A DNA stretch of 25,470 nt from positions 1 to 25,470 of the forward strand of contig JBBBWG010007258.1 in the NCBI GenBank assembly GCA_037176905.1, read 5' to 3'. The first letter of the stretch is position 1; every line of letters starts with the position of its first letter. Below, one piece after another: positions 11,391 through 21,631 of the stretch. Both the position numbers and the translations under genes were made by a program. This DNA is from Azolla pinnata (lineage: Eukaryota; Streptophyta; Polypodiopsida; Salviniales; Salviniaceae). The notes below the pieces were generated by a model that saw only the letters and a list, made by a program, of their open reading frames with translations, had not been told where the DNA came from and made no database searches.

Positions 11391-11573
11391 TGGTGGCGAT
11401 GGCGATGGCGATCGGGGAATATTCCGGGATCTTCCGATTCTCCATAGCCCGGATGAGATTCTTCGGGCTGTGGTGAAGCAAAGCGAAGGAAGCTGCACTC
11501 CATGGAGGGAGATCGAGATGGGGATGGAGGCGGGGACAGGGACAGGGACAGAGAGAAGAAGAGAACTTCGGAC

Positions 11574-14500
11574 ATGGTGGTGCTCGTCGTCAGCAAGCAG
11601 AGGCAGATGCGCACCCCGCCGCTCCTCTCATCCGGAGCTCCGTTCCCACCTCCTGCTGCGATCCTCGTCAAGAAGGACCCGGAGATTGTCGCCAAGCTTA
11701 GATTCGGCAAGCCGAAGCAACACGGCTTCTCCTTCCTATTCAAAGGAGGAGGAGGAGGAGGAGGAGGAGGAGGAGATCTTCCTGTGTCTCCTCTGAGCTT
11801 AGCTGCTGTGCTGCTCACGCGAGTCTTCTTCACAGAGGCATGGCCGTCTCTTCAAGTTGCGACTTTGTCCAGTTTTCTCATCAAGAAACAGCTCCCCACG
11901 GTTAGTCCCAGCATACCTTCATATATATATATATATATATATATCTTTGTAGGTCTATGTCAATTGATGTAGAAAGCTTCATGTTCGCTACTCTCGACGA
12001 GTAATTCGTGTAGAAGAGAAAACCCTGTCCGATTTTCACTAGTTGCATTTGCATTGAGGCAAACTGGTTAACTTCGTGAAAACATCGAGCTGTCCGATTT
12101 CCATACTTTTATCGCTCTCCCTCCCTTTTTACTAGTTGCATTTGCATTGATGCAAACTGGTTAACTTCGTGAAAACATCGACCCAGTAAATTTTTCAACA
12201 GAGCTATTTAGAAGGTATCGAAAATGCATTGGGTTACTTGTAGAAATCGGAAATGCTTTGGTTCGAGCCTAAACCAAACTGGAAACACACGGCTTTGCTG
12301 GTTTAAGGAGTTTTATGGGTTGGTTTCTTTTCTGCTGGGTTTGATTCAGTTCAAGTCCGGTTTCGGGTGTGGCTTGATGGTTTAGTTTAAATGGTTCGAA
12401 ACTGTGGTCGGATGCAGTTTAATGTACTCAAACAGCTTAACAGGCCACACAATTTCATTTTCAATGCTTTGGTTTGGGTTTTAAAAAGTTTTAGTTGTTT
12501 GGTTTGCAATTCCTCCAATTGAACCGCGCCATTGCCAAGTCCTAATTACTCAGTTACAATGTACAGGAAAGCTGATCAGTGTTCCATTGAATTGATTTAT
12601 TTGATGAACCTATGATTGTTTAAGATCATGATTGCAAATGTGTAAACCTATTGCATTGTTCAGAATCATATGGATGGTGGGATTTTCCACATTAAATACG
12701 TCTATCCAAGAGGCACCATCTTGATAAATGGTTTCTAGACACAGAGTAAGATTACTGTGATAGCCGAATAAAGTGACTACTATGAGCGCTATATCCATAG
12801 TCATTGTTTATTGTCCATAGGGCGTATTTCCCGTGCAGTATAAATCAATATGGTGTCTTCTTCTGCAGCGTTGGATACCGACACTTGAGAAACATGATAT
12901 TCATCTCAATCATTGTGTTTAAACAAATGAGGAATTCCCTTTCTGAGTTTGATATGGCCTTTTGGTTTTGGAAAAAGATATTCTGAAAATCACATAATAA
13001 GGTAAAGTGTCAGAGCATCTATCAAATTTGGACAATGGTTATGAGTCGTAAAGTATCACTATGCAGCTTATTACTTAGGTTTGGGTAGATATTATATTTT
13101 GACTCTCAATGGGAGCCCTAAAACGTATGCAAGCTAGGAGGTGAGGTTCCTGTGTTTGAATGCAGTACATGGACAAGTAACTTTAAACCCTGAACAAGCA
13201 GAAATTTGAAGTAGAGGGCATGTCTGATAACTATTACAACCAGTATTCAGTTGCATAGAATGTTGGGAGACAAGTAATATAGATTGAACTTTCCAATTTA
13301 TGTGACTAACAATCAAATTCTGTCTGTTGTACAGGTCTTTAAAGCGGCAAACATTTTAATGGGGCCATTGCATTGGCTATCTGGCTGTGTATTATGGATA
13401 AGCATATCTCAGTATTTTCTGAGATGGTGCTGGCCAGATGCGCATAGAACCATCCAATTTTGGCAGAAATTAATGCCGATCTACATGGGGTCGGTTTGTT
13501 GCTTATTACCATGAACTGAGTTCATTCAGTTAATACCATCCCACTTACAGTTATTTAATCACTTCTTTTGTATGCCATTCCACGGAAACTAAATTACTTG
13601 TTTGGCAGGTATATGCGAACAAAATGGCAGGTTAGAAAGAAAAATTTAGAAGCAAGAGAGAAGGCATGGGCGAAGAGACATGAATGGGGTGGAAAAAGAG
13701 TGTATCAGCTAATTCTAGATATGAGTGGCTTTTATGTGAAGTCTGCACAAATTCTAGCTTCAAAAGCTGTAAGTAATGTTATTTGCTTAAAAAATTGTTT
13801 TAGATTAATTTGTGACTTTTCTGAATTGAAAGAATATTGATGGAGCGTAATTATAAGCCTCATGAACTTGGTTCTGTCCAATGTGCTCACTTTCTCAGGT
13901 GGGTGAAAATATATAGCTATCCATCAACACAAACAAGAAACACGTGTCAGATGTTAAGCAAATCACTGAAAAGCTTCCCTCTATTAAACCAAACGTGCAG
14001 GAATTTCTTTGGCTCTAGTTTGTTATGGACATGCTTTAATTTTCATGAAATACTGAGAAATTCGTCAATATATATCTGAAAACTTAGATTTGTTACCATG
14101 GCATGGGTTGCAATTCCTCCAATGTTCTTCCCCTCAACACCGATGGTCTAGGAAATCTTTACCAGGAATTGCCATTACTTCAGTCCTTTTTAATATTCAG
14201 AGGTTCCACACTCCATAATGCAGACTATTGGAAGCCCTTGATGATGCAGATGTTACTGGAGGACTCATGTATAGTCCATTTAACATAAAGATTTTCATTT
14301 GCATCATGAGCCGCTACTGGTGTTCTTGCTGTTATCCTTGTTAATTTTACAGGCGACAAGGGTTTGCTTCTATGCATGGTGTTTTGGCTTTCATCTCATG
14401 TGGGAACCATTCACTACTGTCGTGGGTCTTTAAATTGTTGGTATTTTTTCCTATAGAGGTCTTGGCACTGCGCTAGGGAATAAGTAGAAGCCAGTCTGAA

Positions 14501-17500
14501 TGCTTCTGGGACCCATTAGATCCGTTTCCTAGTTCTGTATCATGACATTCATAGATAGTTAAAATCTACATAGGACATTGCCATTCTTCTTCGGCCAAAG
14601 TTTATCACGGTTGGGGTGGTTGACCATTTGTCTGCTATGGACAGAGAATATGTACACAGCATACAAGTGTGTCAATCACATCGACACACTGTAACCACTT
14701 TGGATACCTTTGAGTTATGCGTTTGTAGATGAGTTAGGTTCAATTTCTGATATTATACTCAATGACGAGTTTGGTGAACTCATTGATCTGTCACACAGTT
14801 GTGTTGTCGCGGCATAATATTAATTCTCTCAATGATTACCTCTGACTCTGGAGGAGACTCTTGTGCCCGACCTTTTCATTTAGAATTAGACAGTTGGTAT
14901 TTCAATGTAACTCTGGAGCTGGCTGCAAGATTACATCAGCGTATGTGTTTGGGGTCTATTTCGACATGATATGTTTTCCTCATGATCATTCTTGTGTCAA
15001 GACTTTTATTTAAATTGAGTTGTGATGGACAACCAAATCAATAACAGCAACGGTTAGAGTGCAGGAATTTGTTCCCGAGGCATGGACAAAGCATCTTTCT
15101 AACCTTCTTGACAGTGCACCTCCACGACCATTTAATGAAGTTGGAAGGACCATACAGAAAGAACTGAGCATTACTTCTTGGGGTGCATCTTCACTTGGGC
15201 AAAAAGGGTTGGTGCCTTTGGATTCTGTATTCTTGGAACTGGAAAAGGTACCACTCGCAACAGCCTCTATTGCGCAGGTAATTTGGTAGACTCAGATATT
15301 AAGAATTCAAATGCTGCAGCCTATATATTATTTATGCTAATGTGCCATGGTTTTATTACCATTGTGAAAAATGATTTGGATACATGACTTTCCTATATTT
15401 TTCTTCTTGTAGGGGAAGTCTTGTTAACATTAAATCTTTGTAATCTTTAGGTGCATGGAGCAACTCTACTAGATGGTACAAAAGTGGCTGTCAAAGTACA
15501 ACATCAAGGGATGGAAAATCTGATGCGATCTGACCTACGTAATATTGTTTGGGTACTCACAACTTCTGCTCATGGACAATAAAGTTATCATGCTGTACTC
15601 TGATTTGTTTCACGAAAAGTAATGGAAATTAGTTAAAAGGATTAATTTGGTTACGCATGCTAAACCAATAAGGCCTGAAATTTATGAAACCCTGTCATCC
15701 ATCTTCTACCCATAGGACATTGAGCAGCAATGAATAATATTTAGTGGTCATGGAAAGCCCTGGAAGCATCCATGTCTTTGATTTTAGTTATATAGAGAAT
15801 CCTCTAATGCAAATATTTCTGATATTGACATGTTTTGTCCATATATTGTTGTCTTTCATCGGATTCAACTATATGGATAAGTTTGATAAATAAAGCTACG
15901 GGAAGAAGTTATTTTTATCTGTTTTTAAAATTTCTTAGATTTGAGTGGTTACAATCTTCACTTAATGGTTACATGTGGAGCTTCACTTAGCTCATCAAGA
16001 AATTTATGACTAGCAGATTTTGTGAACTGAACAGTGTTTTCCTTCTTGATGGGATGTAGTTGGCAAAGTTTCTACAAGGTCAACTTCCTGTAGATATTTT
16101 TCCTGTAAGTCGTAACACAAATTGACATGACAAAATAGTCAGCTTATGTTACAGTTTAACGTTGGAATGGTTTCTTGTCATGCAGATTGTTAGAGAAATA
16201 CAGAGTACTATTCCCTTGGAATTTAATTTCGAACGTGAAGTGTGGTTCATGGTAAGATGTTCTTTGATGTTTGGAGATGTAAAAGCACTCCTTTTTGTTG
16301 GTGTTCATCTATACCTAAAGATCCTGGTCCTGACTCCCCATGACTCTTGTTTGTTCATTGAGGAACATCTATCAAATGGGGAAATCTTACACCTGTTTCC
16401 TTTGAACATGCTATTTAATTGGACGAGGGATCTAGAACTTTTACACCTTTTATCCTTCCATAAACATGGAAAATGTTTTGTGAATTGATAATCGTCCTTC
16501 CTGATGCCAGACTATTATGTTCATGGTACCTATCATCTTAAACTACTGTTGCATCTAAAATTCTTGATAAAAATTCTTACAGACGTTTCTTGTTTCTGCA
16601 CAATCGAATATCTTGCATTTATGAACTACATATGTGAAGCAATTAAAATATAAATATGATGTGAATACAATGGATATATATGCAATGACACAGTCATCCG
16701 CACAACATGCACTTGAATTTGAACCAGCTGTGAGCAAAGGTAAAGAGGTTGCTATGTGATATACTCCATAAATCTGGAATCTAACTGCCCCTGATTTTTT
16801 TTTGTTGCATGAATAGAACGCAATAAGAACTAGTTTGGAGTCCAAAGGTTTCAAACGCATAATCTGCCCTTTGCCTTCTACAGATTTCTGTACAAAGAAG
16901 CTTATTGTGATGCAGGTAATGCTATCATTAATGTTCTGCTATTCTTGCTGACACCAAAATTGTGTCGCAAACTAATTTTCGGATGTGACTATATTTATCA
17001 GAGGATCGATGGCATTCCGTTTTCCGAGATCTTGAAGACTAGGAATGATGACAAGTAAGCTTCAAGGTGCATAAGCGAGTTTCGTGAAAACTGCTGGCTA
17101 GGTTTTGTTGTCTTAATAACCTACTCCTCTATGTGTAACAATATTCAGGATGTCTGAGGCAGCACAGGCTGTATCCCACTTGTTGGAAGCTTATGGGCAG
17201 GTAATGTGTTGTTCATGTCCTCTTAATAGAAAGCATAAAAAACTTGAAAGTGCAATCTACCAGGAGCCCAATGATTCTTATTATTGTCATGAAATGGAGT
17301 AGGAATGATCATCAGAGAACGCATCCAGTTGTCATTGATTTTCCCAAAGATTCTAGAATGCCCTCTTGAGATTGACTCATTAGCTCACTGATTCTCTGAA
17401 CATTTTGATTTAAGTAGACCATCGATCATTTCAGCATAGGGTTTGAGTTTCAGCAGAATTGTGTTGATGCAGATGATCTTCATAGATGGAATCTTCCATG

Positions 17501-18153
17501 CGGATCCACATGCAGGGAATCTCTTCTTGTTACCTGATGGACAGTTGGGTCTCCTTGATTATGGACAGGTTCCAACTGTTTCTTGGATAAAAACCTCAAT
17601 TTATCAGGAACTTTTTTGATCACCTGCATTGCGGCAATTAAAGTTTGAACAATCTATCTTCTTTTACCAGAGCAAACAAATTGAGAAACCTTTACGACAA
17701 AAGCTTTCTCGAATCGTACTAGCATTATATGATAGAGACGAGGTCTCCATTGCTCTTGCGTTGTTGGATGTGGGCCTGGTTTTCGAATCGGCAAAAGCAG
17801 CTCCCATATCTTTAAGCACTGTGGCAAAGGCAGCCTACATTTTGTTTGACGTGTGTCGTTTGGAAGAGGCCACAGTTTCTCCCATGTCAGAAAACTCTAT
17901 TCTCAAGGAAATACCTCTAAAGCAGTTAAATCAAGCATTATGGATGGTGAGTTGATAGTTTCTAAATCGCTTCTTATTCTATTTATAGTTATATATAGGC
18001 ATCGTTACGTGTGGCTAATTAACGATGGCTTTGGGTTTTTAGGTTATTCGAACGATTTTATTGCTTCGCGGTCTTTGCTTCTCTTTGAATATAGATATCT
18101 CAGCTGCATCGATTTGGCGACCATTTGCCATGGCTGCAATACAGGAAGGATAG
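11574..18153 (+). CDS. ABC1K: ABC1/ADCK/UbiB-type atypical protein kinase (13 exons, about 584 aa)
   Basis: Exons: 11574-11900, 13335-13489, 13609-13768, 15065-15277, 15451-15552, 16060-16104, 16186-16251, 16817-16915, 17002-17054, 17149-17200, 17473-17568, 17671-17946, 18043-18153. All phases match and the last exon ends in TAG. Numbered from the ATG at 11574, the sequence shows: a KxGQ-position motif read as KSAQ (205-208); an Ala-rich loop ATASIAQVH (279-287); the nucleotide-binding Lys in VAVKVQ (K300); catalytic loop HADPHAGN (433-440; D435, N440); and the metal-binding Asp of DYG (D453). Known members act in chloroplasts or mitochondria in isoprenoid-quinone and lipid metabolism. The basic N-terminus with a Gly10 run (from a GGA repeat at 11745-11774) and hydrophobic stretches near 80-140 fit an organellar, membrane-associated protein; this is inference. 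An in-frame ATG at 11502 would add 24 low-complexity residues, so the start is uncertain. The plant subfamily was not assigned. Confidence 0.93.
11745..11774 (+). repeat. In-frame (GGA)10 microsatellite encoding Gly10
   Basis: Ten consecutive GGA codons lie in exon 1 of the ABC1 kinase, between a Phe-Lys and an Asp-Leu-Pro. The position is in the presumed organelle-targeting region, so length changes of whole codons would probably be tolerated. Confidence 0.9.
11921..11944. repeat. (AT)12 microsatellite in kinase intron 1
   Basis: A perfect AT run just downstream of the exon 1 donor (GT at 11901). Confidence 0.97.
12038..12181. repeat. 51-bp direct repeat (two copies, 93 bp apart) in kinase intron 1
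   Basis: The copies start ACTAGTTGCATTTGCATTGA at 12038 and 12131 and run about 51 bp to AAAACATCGA with one mismatch (G/T). The flank CTGTCCGATTT also recurs, so this looks like a recent local tandem duplication of about 93 bp inside the 1.4-kb first intron. Confidence 0.9.
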
Positions 18154-18980
18154 GTTGGTTTCAGGCCATCTGTATCAAAATATTCATTCACCTTTTTTGT
18201 AAACATAAGAACCAGAAAGCCTTCTGTGAACTTTTACCTTGCCATGTAAATTGGAGAAATATATTCATTCAAAGCAAATAGTTTTTGAGGTTATGATTCA
18301 TAATCGATTCTTCTCCAATGTTGAGATGAGAATTTGAGTTCAGATACAGCCAGGTCGCGTCTTTCGTTTCTGTAAGTCTATTGTGGCCCCAAGTCAGAGT
18401 TGGAAAATGTTACCCTGAAAATGGATCAAGACATTTCTCCGACTTACCTGGCTTGTATCCGAAAACAGGTACACATTCTTCTAAGTTCTATCAATCAATA
18501 GTACATGCAACTTGCTTGTATGTTGTAACAATGGAAAACCTTCCAAACCAGTTCATTCCCCTATTTGCTCTAAACTAAGCAACTCTTGAAAGTATGGGGG
18601 CTTTGAAGAATGTTTAGAACTCTTAAATCATGAACTGCCAATTAAGTTCATTCTGCTGTTTGCTCAAATAACCAGCCCTGGAGAGATTGCAGACCATTGG
18701 AGCAGATAAAAGTATATCCAATCGCCGGCCTCAGGGTAGAATGATTATTCCTTTGTGACATCAATCATTATGCATGAAATGACTGATACTGATGCTGTTG
18801 AATTCAGCCCATGAGCATGATTGAATGGCATAAGATGCTCTAGGATTTATGTAAAACTCAGGGTTCATGCATGAAATATGCCAGCACTTCATAGTAGCCT
18901 ATCCTTGTTGTATTTCTGGCTTAAGAAATTACTGCAATGTAGTTAACTTTCTTTGTGTTGAGCACCCATTCCTTTAATCA
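18154..18980. other. 3' UTR and intergenic DNA after the ABC1 kinase
   Basis: There is no supported coding exon beyond the TAG at 18151-18153. A 65-codon frame at 18381-18578 has no homology that I recognise. It may fall in an alternative 3' exon, but nothing in the sequence demands it. Confidence 0.5.
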
Positions 18981-18984
18981 ATGA

Positions 18985-19090
18985 AGCACATAAACTTTAA
19001 AGGGGTCCTGATCACAATAAGGATTCGAACCCATAACCTCTGGAATACCTTCTATATGGTTGCCAAATAACATGCTTGTATGAATGAATC
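18985..19090 (-). mobile_element. Possible tRNA-derived SINE relic
   Basis: The minus strand carries GGTTATGGGTTCGAATCC at about 19021-19038. This contains a perfect RNA polymerase III box B (GGTTCGAATCC, complement of 19021-19031), preceded by CCAGAG and by a weak TGGCAACC-type box A candidate about 35 bp upstream. The surroundings do not fold into an obvious tRNA with paired arms, so a tRNA-derived SINE fragment is more likely than a tRNA gene. No poly(A) tail or target-site duplication was identified. Confidence 0.35.
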
Positions 19091-19990
19091 TGTGGTTACG
19101 TTTGGTGGTTATATTACTTGATATTGATATGCAATCTGGTTGAAGAGTTTCTTGTGGCCCTTGATGGTCTATTGAATAATCCATGATCTTTGGGCATCCA
19201 TTTCTCCTTGATCGTCTATGGTTACGTATTGATTAGAGAAGAAAGAGTGCGCAATTAAAGAAATCGGTGACTAATCTCTGTGATTTGCAATATTAGCAAC
19301 TGTGAGCACTGAAGTCAAAAAGACTAATCGGCGACTAATGCCAAGGAGAACCCCAAGATCTCAACACCAGGCAAACTTGTTGACAATGTCCAATTTGCTA
19401 TACTTGTGAAAAGAAGAATGGAATTCAGCTACACTTAGAGAGGCTCCCTCCATGCCTACATTTGATCCCGTTGCCATCGGGAACAAGCATCTGAATATGT
19501 GCACAATGACAAGGATTCAAATACGTGCCCACAACGATAAGCATCCGGAACCGACTGAATTCGATGCATTCGAAGGCTTGCATCGATCGAAACGAGAGCA
19601 TTTTTCCCATTAGTAAGTAGCAAACATTCAGAGTGTGTTTAGTCCCCCCCCCCCCCCCAAATGTTTCCACATGTTTTGCTTCGATGCATTTGTCGGAGTT
19701 TTCAATACAAATTACGATGCTTATGATCGCAAGTTTCCATGGTAGATGGTGCGAGAGAAGATTAAAAAACAGGATAGTTTAAAGCTTTGAGCGAGTTCTC
19801 CCAAACTCAAAGTATATAGAAGAGAGGTCCACAAACCATCGGGCGCGGTGATTTAGGGTTTTTTTTCCAGGGATTTTAGGGTTTAACTTTCCGAGGTGGA
19901 ATAGTGTGTCAGTCATTCCGTTATAAGGGTCATGTCATGAGCTCCAGTATCAACATAAACCATTCCAAAAACCGATAATAATATGGTGGG
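19091..19990. other. Intergenic stretch with a C15 tract and scattered telomere motifs
   Basis: No gene is visible. A run of 15 C lies at 19644-19658, and GATTTAGGG and TTTTAGGGTTTAAC motifs occur near 19850-19885. Short open frames here lack recognisable content. Confidence 0.6.
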
Positions 19991-20405
19991 TTGTGTTGAT
20001 CCCATCGCCTTGGCCATGGATGGTGTGAGTAAACCGTAAAATTGCAAACCGTAAACCCTCCGATAAACTGTTAAAAAGTTATTTAGTAGCTTGTGTTAGA
20101 TCCCATCACCTTGGCCATGGCATGATTAAACCCTAAACCCTAAATCCTCCCATCAACTGCTAACTAAAATAATAGTGGCTTCTGTTGATCCCACCACCTT
20201 GGCAATGGTATGAGAAAACCCTAAAACTCTAAACCCTAAACCCTAAATCCTCCCATAAACGGCTCAAAGTAACATTAGCTTGTGTTGATCACATCAACTT
20301 GGCCATGGCATGAGTAAACCCTACATCCTAAACCCTAAACCCCAAACCCGTCCCATATAAACTGTCGAATACTATCAGCTACCGATCATCTTCACCATGG
20401 GATAA
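19991..20405. repeat. Tandem repeat, 89-100 bp unit with CCCTAAA core (4 units plus a degenerate fifth)
   Basis: Units begin TT(G/C)TGTTGATCCCATC, or a close variant, at 19991, 20091, 20180 and 20280; a decayed copy starts near 20380. Each unit contains CTTGGCCATGG or a close variant, then TGAGTAAACCCTAAACCCTAAATCC-like telomere motifs, then CCCATAAACTG, and ends in a variable segment. The telomere motif is C-rich here, opposite to the G-rich left end of the window. No coding capacity is evident. Confidence 0.88.
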
Positions 20406-21460
20406 ACGTCAGCTCCGATGTGATTACAACCGTAATATAGCCTAAATGCAGTGAATAAAACAATGGCGAATTGGAGAGCTTTTATGCGTTTTGCTTTTGC
20501 AAATGCTGTGTTTGAGATCCATCATGTGAATGTTTTTTTCCCTTTGTTTTCACCCACTCGAGAGAGATTTTTATCAGAAGAGTTTTGCACGAAGGAAGTG
20601 CGCTTTCATGTGATGATATATGGCGTGCCATGATTTCTTCCTCGAGCTCCAAAACAAGTGCTTTTTCATGTCATATGCTCCTGTGACAATTGAGCACGTG
20701 ACTTGCGAAAACGAATTTTGGGGAGCTTTCATGTGACAATAGTACTCCACAACTCTCCTTTACCAAATCGATCGTTGTGCTCGAAATCGCTCGCATTGAT
20801 GAGGTTTAGGGTTTAGGAAGATTGCCATCTTTTGCTGTTCAGTGTTCAAGTTGCATACTTTTGATTGATTATGCTTTGCTTGACAAAGGGAATCCCCATC
20901 TGCCAAATTCGAGCGATTCCGATGCTCATCAAATGAAAGCTTTTGCCTTGATTGAATTAAAAGAAACGAATCCACAATCGATGACATTTTACAATCTAAT
21001 CAGATACAGAGAGTTCTATATATCAACAGCATTTGAATGCGCAATTCAACGTTTTTGCCACAAAGCTATGGCAGCAAACCAAAATATTCATTCTTCGATC
21101 CAAGAAAAAGAATGATCATATTATGATGGGCCTAGCTGTATAGCTAATATGATAAGACTGGTCAGGTTTTACAGGGAAAGAAGAGATTTAGTTAGCAAAG
21201 AAATGAGTCGTTGCCATAAAATCTTTCTATAGACAAGAAAGGGGTCCAGAAGAGGGAGGGAGCCATCAGTTAATCCTTTCTAAAATAAAGGAAATGAGGA
21301 AGAGAATGAAGATAAACTGATGATCACCATCCACCCTTCTCTATAAACAAGAAGATTTGCAGCGAAATTACCAGAAGAGAATTCAACTCGATTCCAAGTC
21401 TTCAGCTTGAATTGAAGAATCAAATGATCCGGTTGGGTGAGCTGAAAACCTTCGACAAAG
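20406..21460. other. Intergenic stretch, no gene seen
   Basis: Two short open frames (20451-20633 and 20822-21115) have no recognisable domains, no splice context and no consistent start region. A GGTTTAGGGTTTAGG telobox lies at about 20801-20816. The right part probably includes the 3' end of the minus-strand RopGEF transcript. Confidence 0.5.
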
Positions 21461-21464
21461 CCGT

Positions 21465-21539
21465 GGAGAGATATCATCAAATTATCTCTCCAATTGGAGT
21501 TGATAGTGCAGCAAAGTAGAGAGATGAATTACTCTCTAC
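21465..21539 (-). other. Two adjacent short inverted repeats in the presumed RopGEF 3' UTR
   Basis: GGAGAGATA (21465-21473) pairs with TATCTCTCC (21483-21491) across 9 bp. GTAGAGAG (21516-21523) pairs with CTCTCTAC (21532-21539) across 8 bp. They lie about 95-170 nt past the RopGEF stop codon in the transcript direction and could form two small hairpins. No function is known. Confidence 0.5.
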
Positions 21540-21631
21540 AATTACCCATCTTATATATAGAATATGTGGGCTTTTTTTTTTAGAGGCCTCTCGTCCATCA
21601 GGGTCATAAGAAAAAACCATGGATCCAATCA

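Noticed and set aside
11276..11833. Opposite-strand frame covering kinase exon 1
   Set aside because: It is Pro/His/Ser-rich low complexity from the GGA and GAT repeats. The + strand exon joins in phase with the kinase exons.
13837..14288. Short + strand frames between kinase exons 3 and 4
   Set aside because: The exon ending at 13768 and the one starting at 15065 join in phase and give continuous ABC1 sequence (LASKA then EFVPEAW), so nothing is missing between them.
19001..19090. Functional tRNA gene
   Set aside because: Only box B is convincing. The acceptor stem, D-arm and anticodon arm cannot be drawn.
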